The notes under the pieces are model-generated. The model saw only the letters and a program-made list of their open reading frames with translations. It did no database searches and had not been told where the DNA came from. This document shows, piece after piece, positions 7,067 through 13,685 of a stretch of DNA of 27,440 nt (position 1 is the stretch's first letter; each line of letters starts with the position of its first letter). Position numbers and translations under genes: made by a program. The DNA is from Bacteroidales bacterium (lineage in GTDB: Bacteria; Bacteroidota; Bacteroidia; Bacteroidales; Muribaculaceae): positions 1 through 27,440 of the forward strand of contig QAMW01000010.1 of NCBI GenBank assembly GCA_003150235.1. Reading direction: 5' to 3'.

Positions 7067-8419
7067 CTATTTTTTATGCTGTAAAAACAAGATGATTCCT
7101 ACAATGAATGTCAATGCCTCCGATAAGGGCATCGCAAGCCAGATTCCTGAAATGCCCATTAGTTCAGGTAATAATATAAAAGCCGGGACAAGCAACAGGA
7201 ATCCGCGGAGAAACATCAAGGTAAGGGCAGGCTTCATTAACTCAAAGCTTTGAAAATATCCGACGATGCACACATTGAATATGAAGAACAAGATGCCGAC
7301 TGCGAAATACGGGAATCCGTCAATGGCAATCGGGGCTGCCGGATCTGTTTCTCCCACGAAAAAGTGGACAAGTATATCCGGCAGGAATAAGAAAACAAGC
7401 GTCAGAAAAACTCCCGCAGCAAGAGCCGTAGCGAACAGCATACGCCTGATTTTATGCACCCTGTCAAGATTATGTGCGAAATGGTTATAGCTGATTATAG
7501 GTTGCGCCGACTGTATGACGGCATTGGCTATCATAAATATGAAAGGCGTGTAATAACAGGCGATTCCGAAAGCCCCAACTCCGTTATCACCGAGATAGCG
7601 CATGAAAACATAGTTGCCTACAAATGCAAGAATGGCAAGCATCAATTCTCCCAGGAGGCTTGACGAGCCTATTCTGCACTGATATACAATGCTTTCAACA
7701 ACATCCTTGATATGGTTTTCAAGAATCAGTCTCAATTTGAATTTGAGTTGCCGCGCGTAAAAGAGTATGTATATTGCCGCAATCAAACCTCCGGTGATTA
7801 TGGCGATGCTCGTAGAAAGTGCCACCCCCGAAAGTCCACGCTTGAACACATATATCATAAGCCAGTCACCCCCTAAGGTCATGATGGCTGTAATTATATT
7901 ACACCACATTGCAATCTTTGGCGCGCCGTCAAGTCTGATTATAAACAGACCTATCGCGCTCCACATCTGAAACACGAAGCATGGCATGACAAATATGAGG
8001 TAATTCCTTACCAGCGGCAACAAGTGGTCGGATGCACCGAAAAGCCTTGCAGTATGTTCCGGGAAGAAAATCACGAGTATAGATACCGATACCGTAATCA
8101 ATGTTGCGAAAGTGAACGCGACAGCGACATGAAACCGCGCCTTCTCCGGTTCGGATCCGGCAAGCATCGAGGAGGAAACGACGGAGCATCCGGCTCCGAA
8201 CATAAGACCGAGACCGGAAAACACCATCCATAATGGGACAGTGATGTTTACAGCCCCAAGCCCGTCGCTGCCTATTCCGTGTCCTACAAACGCTCCGTTG
8301 ATGGCAGTGACTGCAGCCATACTCAATAATCCGAAAAGAGTAGGAAAAAACAATTTGAAGAACAACCTTGTGATGTTGTCCTTCCCTAAATCCATTGCCT
8401 GTGATTCTGCTTTGTCCAT
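7067..8419 (-). CDS. MATE family multidrug efflux pump, MepA-like
   Basis: A 450-residue membrane protein with 12 hydrophobic segments. DLGKDNITRLFFKLFFPTLFGLLSMAAVTAINGAFVGHGIG near the start and QSAQPIISYNHF in the second half are characteristic of the MepA group of MATE exporters. It is distinct from the DinF-like protein at 4486. The ATG at 8419 is chosen because the promoter -7 element lies at 8450-8457; a longer reading to 8518 would run through the promoter and a regulatory repeat and adds a basic, non-conserved extension. It is divergent from the araC-type gene, and the two 32-bp repeats between them suggest joint control by that regulator. Confidence 0.9.
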   Translation of the reverse strand: MDKAESQAMDLGKDNITRLFFKLFFPTLFGLLSMAAVTAINGAFVGHGIGSDGLGAVNITVPLWMVFSGLGLMFGAGCSVVSSSMLAGSEPEKARFHVAVAFTFATLITVSVSILVIFFPEHTARLFGASDHLLPLVRNYLIFVMPCFVFQMWSAIGLFIIRLDGAPKIAMWCNIITAIMTLGGDWLMIYVFKRGLSGVALSTSIAIITGGLIAAIYILFYARQLKFKLRLILENHIKDVVESIVYQCRIGSSSLLGELMLAILAFVGNYVFMRYLGDNGVGAFGIACYYTPFIFMIANAVIQSAQPIISYNHFAHNLDRVHKIRRMLFATALAAGVFLTLVFLFLPDILVHFFVGETDPAAPIAIDGFPYFAVGILFFIFNVCIVGYFQSFELMKPALTLMFLRGFLLLVPAFILLPELMGISGIWLAMPLSEALTFIVGIILFLQHKK

Positions 8420-8449
8420 TGTCGTTTTTATCCTTATTTTTTCAGTCTG

Positions 8450-8457
8450 CAAAATTA
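8450..8457 (-). promoter_or_regulatory. MepA-like MATE gene promoter, -7 element
   Basis: TAATTTTG on the minus strand, about 30 bp before the ATG at 8419. No TTTG is found 19-21 bp upstream, so the promoter may depend on an activator bound at the adjacent repeat 8484-8515. Confidence 0.6.
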
Positions 8458-8483
8458 TAAAAGCTCTTTTGGATAGGCGTTTA

Positions 8484-8566
8484 CATTTTATTGCCGTGTT
8501 GGGTGTTTTTCGTGACACTTAAAATTTCTATGTTCATTTTATTGCGGTGTTAGGTACTTATCGTGA
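8484..8566. promoter_or_regulatory. Two 32-bp direct repeats, probable AraC-type operators
   Basis: 8484-8515 and 8535-8566 match at 27 of 32 positions (both begin CATTTTATTGC and end TCGTGA) and are exactly 51 bp apart, close to five helical turns. Copy 1 lies immediately upstream of the MATE promoter core and copy 2 immediately upstream of the araC promoter core. Each is roughly 40-75 bp before the inferred transcription start. AraC/XylS proteins typically bind long, directly repeated sites in such positions; binding by the neighbouring regulator is inference. Confidence 0.6.
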
Positions 8567-8595
8567 ATTAAGGTCTCCATTCCATTCTTATTGAT

Positions 8596-8603
8596 TAATT
8601 TTG
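8596..8603 (+). promoter_or_regulatory. araC-type gene promoter, -7 element
   Basis: TAATTTTG lies 14 bp before the ATG at 8618, giving a very short leader. It is identical to the -7 of the divergent MATE gene, and again no clear -33 is visible. Confidence 0.6.
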
Positions 8604-8617
8604 AACCAAAGAAATAA

Positions 8618-9469
8618 ATGATGGACGATAGAAACTCAAAACCGACCGGAACAATGGAAGAATGTTCGCTCAATATTTCCGACATGAAGGAATATTGCGG
8701 CCGTCGTTTTGAGATAAGGGGATGCGCCATCCTCTTTGTGGAAAGCGGTTTTGCCACTTGCAAAATCAACTATCAGCGTTTTTCAATGCGGAAAGGGTAT
8801 CTCGGTATCCTGTTTTATGACGATATGGTGCATTTTGAGCGTGTTTCCTCGACATTCAAATGTATCGTCATAATGGTGCCGTACAACCTTGTGGAAGAAA
8901 CTATCTATAAGGTGACTACAAGCGGATTATGGAATTTCATCTACAAATGCCCTGTTTTCCCTCTCAACGACAAGCAGCTTTTCCAGATCAGGGCATGGTG
9001 GCAACAGGTAGCGTGGGTGACAACCAATGTGATTGACACCTATAAGCTTGAGGTGCTGAAGAATAATATCCATAACCTTCTCATGGTCATAAATTCAGAA
9101 CTCAGTATAGTCGATAGCAGTGTATCAAGCATAGAGGATAACCGCTCCCGTATGCTCGTCACCAACTTTCTTGAACTCGTGGCAAAGCACCACCTCGATT
9201 ACAGGGATGTCGGTTTTTATGCCGAAAAGCTGTGTATCTCTGCGTCATATCTGTATAAAAACACTTTCAGTGTCTTGGGCGCATCTCCAAAAGCACTTAT
9301 TGACAGACAGGTATTGGCAGCGATAAAGAACTATCTTATGAATACGGACCTTACGGACAAGACAATAGCCTCACAGCTCCATTTCAAGGACCCTTCCTAT
9401 ATGTGCCGTTTCTTCAAACGGATGGAAGGTATGTCGCCGCAGGAATACCGTAATAAAATGAATAACTAA
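8618..9469 (+). CDS. AraC family transcriptional regulator
   Basis: A 283-residue regulator. The C-terminal third has two helix-turn-helix motifs: VGFYAEKLCISASYLYKNTFSVLGASPKALI and then KTIASQLHFKDPSYMCRFFKRMEGMSPQEYRNKM, the AraC signature. The N-terminal ~170 residues look like a cupin-like sensor with MRKGYLGILFYDDMVHF. This is the common Bacteroidales AraC type with an unknown ligand. Starts at 8618 or 8621 (Met-Met) are equivalent. It is followed by trpS after 12 bp, so the regulator, the synthetase and probably the deacylase share a transcript. The direct repeats upstream suggest that it controls itself and the divergent MATE pump. Confidence 0.92.
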   Translation: MMDDRNSKPTGTMEECSLNISDMKEYCGRRFEIRGCAILFVESGFATCKINYQRFSMRKGYLGILFYDDMVHFERVSSTFKCIVIMVPYNLVEETIYKVTTSGLWNFIYKCPVFPLNDKQLFQIRAWWQQVAWVTTNVIDTYKLEVLKNNIHNLLMVINSELSIVDSSVSSIEDNRSRMLVTNFLELVAKHHLDYRDVGFYAEKLCISASYLYKNTFSVLGASPKALIDRQVLAAIKNYLMNTDLTDKTIASQLHFKDPSYMCRFFKRMEGMSPQEYRNKMNN

Positions 9470-9481
9470 ATATTTCCCATA

Positions 9482-10555
9482 ATGGATAAAATCATACTTA
9501 CCGGCGACCGCCCAACCGGTCGTCTTCACCTCGGACACTATGTCGGTTCTCTGAAACGCCGTGTCGAGCTTCAGAATTCAGGGGAGTTTGACAAGGTGTA
9601 TATCATGATTGCCGATGCACAGGCACTGACAGACAATGCCGACAATCCTGAGAAAGTACGCCAGAACATCATCGAGGTGGCCCTTGACTATCTCTCGTGC
9701 GGACTTGACCCGGCAAAAAGCACAATCTTCATCCAGTCACAGATTCCAGAACTTTGTGAACTGTCGTTCTATTACATGAATCTTGTGACGGTATCACGTC
9801 TCCAGCGCAACCCGACGGTAAAGACCGAAATCAAGATGCGTAACTTCGAGGCCAACATTCCTGTCGGCTTCTTCACATACCCCATAAGTCAGGCAGCGGA
9901 TATAACCGCTTTCAATGCCACTACCGTACCCGCAGGAGAAGATCAGGAGCCTATGATTGAACAGGCGCGTGAGATAGTGCGACGGTTCAACAACACTTAT
10001 GGCGATACACTCGTTGAGCCGGAGATACTCCTTCCCGACAATGCCGCCTGTCTCCGTCTGCCCGGTACCGATGGCAAGGCGAAGATGAGCAAGTCGCTGG
10101 GCAACTGTATCTATCTTTCGGATTCCGAGAGCGATATAAGCAAGCGGGTAAAGACAATGTACACAGACCCCGACCATCTGCACGTGTCAGATCCCGGAAA
10201 AATAGAGGGCAATACTGTCTTCACCTATCTGGATGCTTTCTGCCGTGCTGAACATTTCGCATCGTATCTGCCCGATTATTCCTGTCTTGATGAACTTAAA
10301 GCCCATTATCAGCGAGGCGGACTCGGTGATGTGAAAGTGAAGAAACTCCTTGATGCGATATTGCAGGAGGAACTGGCTCCTATACGCGACCGCCGCAAAG
10401 AGTTTGAAAAGGATATTCCCGCTGTCTTCGATATGCTGAAGAAAGGCAGTGAGGAAGCACGCGAGGTTGCGGCTGCAACTCTTGACAGAGTACGTCATGC
10501 CATGCGGATAGACTATTTCAACGACAGGGATTTCATCAACAAGCAATACAGATAA
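9482..10555 (+). CDS. trpS: Tryptophanyl-tRNA synthetase, Firmicutes-like type
   Basis: A class I synthetase (357 residues) that activates tryptophan and charges tRNA-Trp. The HIGH motif is HLGH (16-19) and the KMSKS loop is residues 201-205. The sequence start IILTGDRPTGRLHLGHYVGS and later PISQAADITAF resemble, from memory, the streptococcal/lactobacillal enzyme. Bacteroidales housekeeping TrpRS, as I recall it, begins with a SGIRPTGNLHLGNYFG-type sequence. At the position aligned by eye with His43 of the Bacillus enzyme (DQHAIT) it has Gln47 (DAQALT). It sits 12 bp behind an AraC regulator and 8 bp before a tRNA deacylase, an unusual setting for a housekeeping synthetase. It may be an auxiliary or transferred copy; whether the genome has another trpS cannot be seen here. 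Confidence 0.93.
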   Translation: MDKIILTGDRPTGRLHLGHYVGSLKRRVELQNSGEFDKVYIMIADAQALTDNADNPEKVRQNIIEVALDYLSCGLDPAKSTIFIQSQIPELCELSFYYMNLVTVSRLQRNPTVKTEIKMRNFEANIPVGFFTYPISQAADITAFNATTVPAGEDQEPMIEQAREIVRRFNNTYGDTLVEPEILLPDNAACLRLPGTDGKAKMSKSLGNCIYLSDSESDISKRVKTMYTDPDHLHVSDPGKIEGNTVFTYLDAFCRAEHFASYLPDYSCLDELKAHYQRGGLGDVKVKKLLDAILQEELAPIRDRRKEFEKDIPAVFDMLKKGSEEAREVAAATLDRVRHAMRIDYFNDRDFINKQYR

Positions 10556-10563
10556 TCCGAATA

Positions 10564-11049
10564 ATGAACACAACTCAGGAGATTGCCGATTTTCTATCTG
10601 AAAAGAATATCGGATATATGCGTTATCAACATAAACCCATCTTCACCGTAGAAGACGGGCAGGAAATAGCTGACGCGCTTGGCATTGAACCGTGTAAGAC
10701 CCTTTTTCTTGTCAACCGTCAAAAACAGCCATATATGTTGTTGACTACGGGAGACAGGAGAATATCTCTATCCGATTTTGCCGGACGGGTCGACAGCTCC
10801 AGACTATCGTTTGCATCGACCGCCGAACTTATGTCATATCTACATTCTTCGCCGGGGGCAGTAAGCCCGTTGGGTCTTATTTTTGACCGTGAACACAAAA
10901 TCAAGCTTTATATCGACCGCGATGTGCTGAAAAAACAATTCATTGTAGTCCATCCATGTGTCAACAATGAAAGTTATGTTTTCAAAACCGCTGATTTTAT
11001 AAATATGTTTCTACCGACTGTCGGACATAATGATTATATTTTGTTCTGA
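10564..11049 (+). CDS. YbaK/ProX-type aminoacyl-tRNA deacylase
   Basis: A 161-residue free-standing editing domain of the INS/YbaK superfamily. The conserved lysine is Lys45 in EPCKTLFLVNR. The block GAVSPLGLIFDREHKIKLYID and the late motif VVHPCVNNESYVFKTADF match the PrdX/ProXp-ala branch, which hydrolyses alanine mis-attached to tRNA-Pro. The actual tRNA substrate cannot be inferred from sequence by eye. It starts 8 bp after trpS, so the two are almost certainly translated from one mRNA. A trans-editing factor next to a synthetase for a different amino acid is notable. Its stop codon overlaps the first of two repeats upstream of the SMR gene. Confidence 0.88.
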   Translation: MNTTQEIADFLSEKNIGYMRYQHKPIFTVEDGQEIADALGIEPCKTLFLVNRQKQPYMLLTTGDRRISLSDFAGRVDSSRLSFASTAELMSYLHSSPGAVSPLGLIFDREHKIKLYIDRDVLKKQFIVVHPCVNNESYVFKTADFINMFLPTVGHNDYILF

Positions 11050-11090
11050 CCTATAAGTAAACTTGATATTAATCTTTGACCGCTAAGTAA
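11047..11090. promoter_or_regulatory. Paired TGACCnnTAAGTAA sites at the SMR promoter
   Basis: TGACCTATAAGTAA (11047-11060) and TGACCGCTAAGTAA (11077-11090) match at 12 of 14 positions and lie 30 bp apart, about three helical turns. The second fills the spacer between the -33 and -7 elements; the first overlaps the deacylase stop. They look like operator sites, and the second is placed to block RNA polymerase. The binding protein is not known; the LuxR-type gene nearby is one candidate. Confidence 0.45.
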
Positions 11091-11105
11091 TTTTACGTAA
11101 TTTTG
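11075..11105 (+). promoter_or_regulatory. SMR-Nim operon promoter
   Basis: TTTG (11075-11078), a 19-bp spacer, then TAATTTTG (11098-11105). This is a full match to the Bacteroidota housekeeping promoter and implies a leader of about 90 nt before the ATG at 11203. Confidence 0.75.
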
Positions 11106-11122
11106 CAGAAACCTTTGGAAGG

Positions 11123-11175
11123 AGACGCCGAGAATCTCGCCGTTTAATTGACGAGCCGATTACTTGCAGCCCTCG
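11123..11175 (+). promoter_or_regulatory. Structured leader of the SMR gene with alternative pairings
   Basis: 11123-11145 fold into a hairpin of nine pairs with one C-C mismatch and a 3-nt loop (AAT). CGAG and CTCG tetramers alternate along the leader: CGAG 11129-11132, CTCG 11136-11139, CGAG 11152-11155, CTCG 11172-11175. Pairing 1:2 plus 3:4 therefore competes with 2:3, the geometry of an attenuator or riboswitch. I looked for guanidine-I, -II and -III motifs because the SMR protein resembles Gdx, and did not recognise one. Confidence 0.3.
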
Positions 11176-11202
11176 AACAGGATAACTAAAATACAGTCAG
11201 TC

Positions 11203-11526
11203 ATGAACTGGATTATTCTTATCTTAGCCGGGCTCATGGAAGTCGGCTTTACATTTTGTCTTGGCAAGACCAAGACCACGACGGGTCATGAACTTGCCTG
11301 GTGGTGGATCGGATTCCTCGCCGCCCTGTCATTGAGTATGTATCTTATGGCAAAAGCCGCCGAACGGTTGCCGATCGGCACAGTCTATCCCGTTTGGACC
11401 GGTATCGGCGCGGTGGGAGCAGTCATCGTCGGCATCGTGTTCTTCCACGAGCCGGCGACTTTCTGGCGCATCTTCTTCATCACTACCCTCATCCTTTCAA
11501 TCATCGGACTTAAAGTGTTGGGATGA
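11203..11526 (+). CDS. SMR family exporter, Gdx/SugE-like
   Basis: A 107-residue protein with four membrane helices. Glu in GLMEVGFTF (helix 1) is the conserved coupling carboxylate of small multidrug resistance transporters. AERLPIGTVYPVWTGIGAVGAVIVGIVFF is close to SugE/Gdx, the guanidinium exporter subgroup, rather than to EmrE. SMR proteins work as antiparallel dimers exchanging protons for small cations. ATG 11203 is chosen because the first helix begins there; an in-frame upstream ATG at 11164 would add 13 polar residues. It has its own promoter and overlaps the Nim-like gene in ATGA, so the two are translationally coupled. Confidence 0.9.
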   Translation: MNWIILILAGLMEVGFTFCLGKTKTTTGHELAWWWIGFLAALSLSMYLMAKAAERLPIGTVYPVWTGIGAVGAVIVGIVFFHEPATFWRIFFITTLILSIIGLKVLG

Positions 11527-12029
11527 TGGCACGGACAATGAGAAGATTCAAGCAATATCTTCCACATAGTGAGGTGGAAAGGATATTGCAACAAGGTAAA
11601 TATTGTGTAATTGCCGTTTCGGGCGATGATGATTATCCCTATGCTGTTCCGGTCAACTATGTTTATGACGGTAAAGTAATTTACCTGCATTCAGCAGCGC
11701 AGGGGCACAAGATAGATGCGCTAAGGCGAAATCCCCGATGTTCGCTGTGTATAGTTGACAAAGACGATGTGATACCCGAAGAGTTCACTTCCTATTTCCG
11801 CAGCGTCATTGTATTCGGGAAGGCTCATTTTGTGGAATCGACAGATAAAAAAATCGCTGCACTGCGACTGTTGAGCAACAAGTATAGCCCCGGCGTTGAC
11901 CCTGAGGTTGAAATCACTCGATTCATCAACACGGTGTGCATAATCCGTGTAGGCATCGACAGCGTCACCGGTAAAGAGGCAATCGAACTGACAAGGACAA
12001 GAAACAATGGTCTAAAACAGATCCATTGA
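11523..12029 (+). CDS. Nim-like FMN-binding protein of the pyridoxamine-phosphate-oxidase fold
   Basis: A 168-residue split-barrel flavoprotein. CVIAVSGDDDYPYAVPVNYVYDG, then HSAAQGHKIDALRRNPRCSLCIVD, FRSVIVFGKA and GKEAIEL match the Nim group, whose members in Bacteroides include nitroimidazole-resistance reductases. Most chromosomal relatives have unknown substrates, and resistance should not be assumed. His62 in the GHK motif corresponds to the histidine highlighted in Nim structures. Translation starts in the SMR stop codon (ATGA) or 3-15 bases later (ATG ATG ... ATG). Its last 18 bases overlap the end of the LuxR-type gene on the opposite strand, with no terminator between. Confidence 0.88.
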   Translation: MMARTMRRFKQYLPHSEVERILQQGKYCVIAVSGDDDYPYAVPVNYVYDGKVIYLHSAAQGHKIDALRRNPRCSLCIVDKDDVIPEEFTSYFRSVIVFGKAHFVESTDKKIAALRLLSNKYSPGVDPEVEITRFINTVCIIRVGIDSVTGKEAIELTRTRNNGLKQIH

Positions 12030-12770
12030 CTTGGCTAACCGGCAAGCTTCGTGGGTATTCTTCACTTGGAGCTTGCCTATTATTTCCTGTCGGTGGCGAC
12101 TGACTGTGTGGATGCTGATGTTTAACTGACCGGCGATTTCCGCGCTTTTCATCCCTGTGTCTATCATCGCAAGAATCTGGCGCTCCCTGCGACTGAGAAT
12201 TGAATCGTTTCCTGACGCAGTCAGTTCCTCTTTTATCCCTCTTACCGAATTAACTGCAAAACTCTTCCCCTTGAAATCAAAAGGCAACGGACCATAAATG
12301 CAGATTGCGTATCTCAGGTCTTCAACATTATCGTCAAAAATATAGTACATCCGATGCAGTACATCGTGTATGCCACCGTCTGCGAAACGGAACCGCAGTT
12401 TTGACATAAGATAATAATCAGCCCTTTTACTTTTAGGAAGATGCCTCAGATAATGAAAGAAACGCAGTTCGGCGATATACTTTTCCTCCTGTTCTTCCTG
12501 CGACATCAGAGAAAGTATCTTGCTTTCCCAGATCGAGTTTTCCTGCTGATAGTCGCCAATGTCAAGATTGCGGGCGAATCCACCGGCAATGATATGACTT
12601 TTGCCTTCGACCATATCGCTGACCACTATCAGGACATTCTCGACACGCGCCCAGAAACGCATATTGACCATAATATCCCACAAAGGGACACAACTGTCCG
12701 CCCCGTTCTCGGAACGGAGCAAATTGTCGAGCGTTTTCCTGCTTTCTGCAAAATGGTTATTTCTGACCAT
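12012..12770 (-). CDS. LuxR-type transcriptional regulator
   Basis: A 252-residue protein whose last ~60 residues are a LuxR/GerE helix-turn-helix: SRRERQILAMIDTGMKSAEIAGQLNISIHTVSRHRQEI, followed by KLQVKNTHEACRLAKSM. The N-terminal ~180 residues are unrecognised. They have a Bacteroidales-typical PAS-like look and lack a receiver-domain aspartate pattern, so this is probably a one-component sensor. The start is ATG 12770, about 24 bp after the inferred transcription start. It is convergent and overlapping with the Nim-like gene and divergent from the DUF1349 gene, with which it shares a promoter palindrome. Confidence 0.85.
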   Translation of the reverse strand: MVRNNHFAESRKTLDNLLRSENGADSCVPLWDIMVNMRFWARVENVLIVVSDMVEGKSHIIAGGFARNLDIGDYQQENSIWESKILSLMSQEEQEEKYIAELRFFHYLRHLPKSKRADYYLMSKLRFRFADGGIHDVLHRMYYIFDDNVEDLRYAICIYGPLPFDFKGKSFAVNSVRGIKEELTASGNDSILSRRERQILAMIDTGMKSAEIAGQLNISIHTVSRHRQEIIGKLQVKNTHEACRLAKSMDLF

Positions 12771-12800
12771 TGCCGGTTAGTGGTTAGCTTGTTAACTTTG
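12770..12800 (+). promoter_or_regulatory. DUF1349 gene promoter
   Basis: TTG (12770-12772), a 20-bp spacer, then TAACTTTG (12793-12800). The -33 overlaps the start codon of the divergent luxR-type gene, and the -7 is the left half of an 18-bp perfect palindrome at 12792-12809. Confidence 0.65.
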
Positions 12801-12832
12801 CAAAGTTAATCAAACAAATGGTTATATACAAA
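12801..12832 (-). promoter_or_regulatory. luxR-type gene promoter
   Basis: On the minus strand TTTG (12832-12829), a 20-bp spacer, then TAACTTTG (12808-12801). The -7 is the right half of the palindrome TTAACTTTGCAAAGTTAA (12792-12809), abutting the -7 of the opposite gene, so the two promoters cannot be occupied together. Confidence 0.7.
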
Positions 12833-12833
12833 C

Positions 12834-13511
12834 ATGACAAAAAAGGATAAAATGGGAAAGAAATTTTCTCTCGTAGTATTTACAATTTTGTCCGGGCTAT
12901 CCATGTATGCTCAGACCCTCGAAAAGATGAATTGGTTCAATGAGCCTGACGGCTGGCATATCAGCGGTGACACACTGACAATGGATGTCACTCCCAACAG
13001 TGACTATTGGCGCATATCCCATTACGGGTTCACTGTCGATGATGCTCCATTCTATTACGCCGAATATGGCGGAGAGTTCGAGGCTAAGGTTAAAATATCC
13101 GGCGACTACAAGGTGAGATTCGACCAGGCAGGAATGATGATACGTCTCGACCACGAGAACTATATCAAGACCGGCATAGAGTTTGTGGATGGCAAATATA
13201 ATCTGAGCACTGTAGTCACACACAAGACTTCCGATTGGAGCGTCATTGCCCTCGACTGCCCTGTGGAGTATATCTGGATTAAAGCTGTGCGCCGACTTGA
13301 TGCCGTGGAGATTTTCTATTCTTTCGATGACAAGGAATACCACATGATGCGCAACGCATGGGTCGAGGCAAACCATCCGGTTAAAATCGGCATGTTCGCC
13401 GCTTGTCCCGACGGCAACGGCTTCAAGGTGGCATTCTCGGATTTCAAGGTGACTCACCTTCCTGACAAAATCCGTAGCGAATGGTTGAAAAATAATGCAG
13501 CAACCGATTAA
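12834..13511 (+). CDS. Secreted DUF1349 (concanavalin-like fold) protein
   Basis: A 225-residue protein with a likely N-terminal signal peptide (GKKFSLVVFTILSGLSMYAQ) followed by a DUF1349 domain. Visible motifs are DYWRISHYGFTVDDAPFYY, VRFDQAGMMIRLDHENYIKTGIEF, TSDWSVIALDC and a late AACPDGNGFKVAFSDF. The family has a jelly-roll lectin/glucanase-like fold and is mostly uncharacterised; carbohydrate binding is a guess. The start may be ATG 12834 or ATG 12852, both giving an export signal. It is divergent from the LuxR-type regulator across an overlapping promoter, which suggests that regulator controls it. Confidence 0.85.
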   Translation: MTKKDKMGKKFSLVVFTILSGLSMYAQTLEKMNWFNEPDGWHISGDTLTMDVTPNSDYWRISHYGFTVDDAPFYYAEYGGEFEAKVKISGDYKVRFDQAGMMIRLDHENYIKTGIEFVDGKYNLSTVVTHKTSDWSVIALDCPVEYIWIKAVRRLDAVEIFYSFDDKEYHMMRNAWVEANHPVKIGMFAACPDGNGFKVAFSDFKVTHLPDKIRSEWLKNNAATD

Positions 13512-13570
13512 TATTTGCGATAGCTGGTCTTGGAACGCGCAAAATCAGAGGTTGACATGATAAAAAGTTT

Positions 13571-13628
13571 AGTGTTATAAAGTAGCTATAATAGCTAAGA
13601 TAGCTAACTCAGCCACAAATATAACACT
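13571..13628. repeat. Inverted repeat enclosing three TAGCTA units
   Basis: AGTGTTATA (13571-13579) and TATAACACT (13620-13628) form a perfect 9-bp inverted repeat. Between them TAGCTA, itself a palindrome, occurs three times with an exact 9-bp period (13583, 13592, 13601). The gap 13512-13685 between two convergent genes holds nothing else I can name, and no T-tract terminator. Confidence 0.5.
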
Positions 13629-13685
13629 TATTCCTCAAATCACTCACCTCTTTCCAAATGATTTATCTAATGACCGGGATTGCGG

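Noticed and set aside
8420..8518. Extended N-terminus of the MepA-like MATE protein.
   Set aside because: It would read through the promoter and into a regulatory repeat; the conserved protein begins at 8419 or shortly after.
11106..11202. Guanidine riboswitch upstream of the Gdx/SugE-like gene.
   Set aside because: No paired ACGR loops, no ykkC-I core and no guanidine-III pseudoknot could be recognised.
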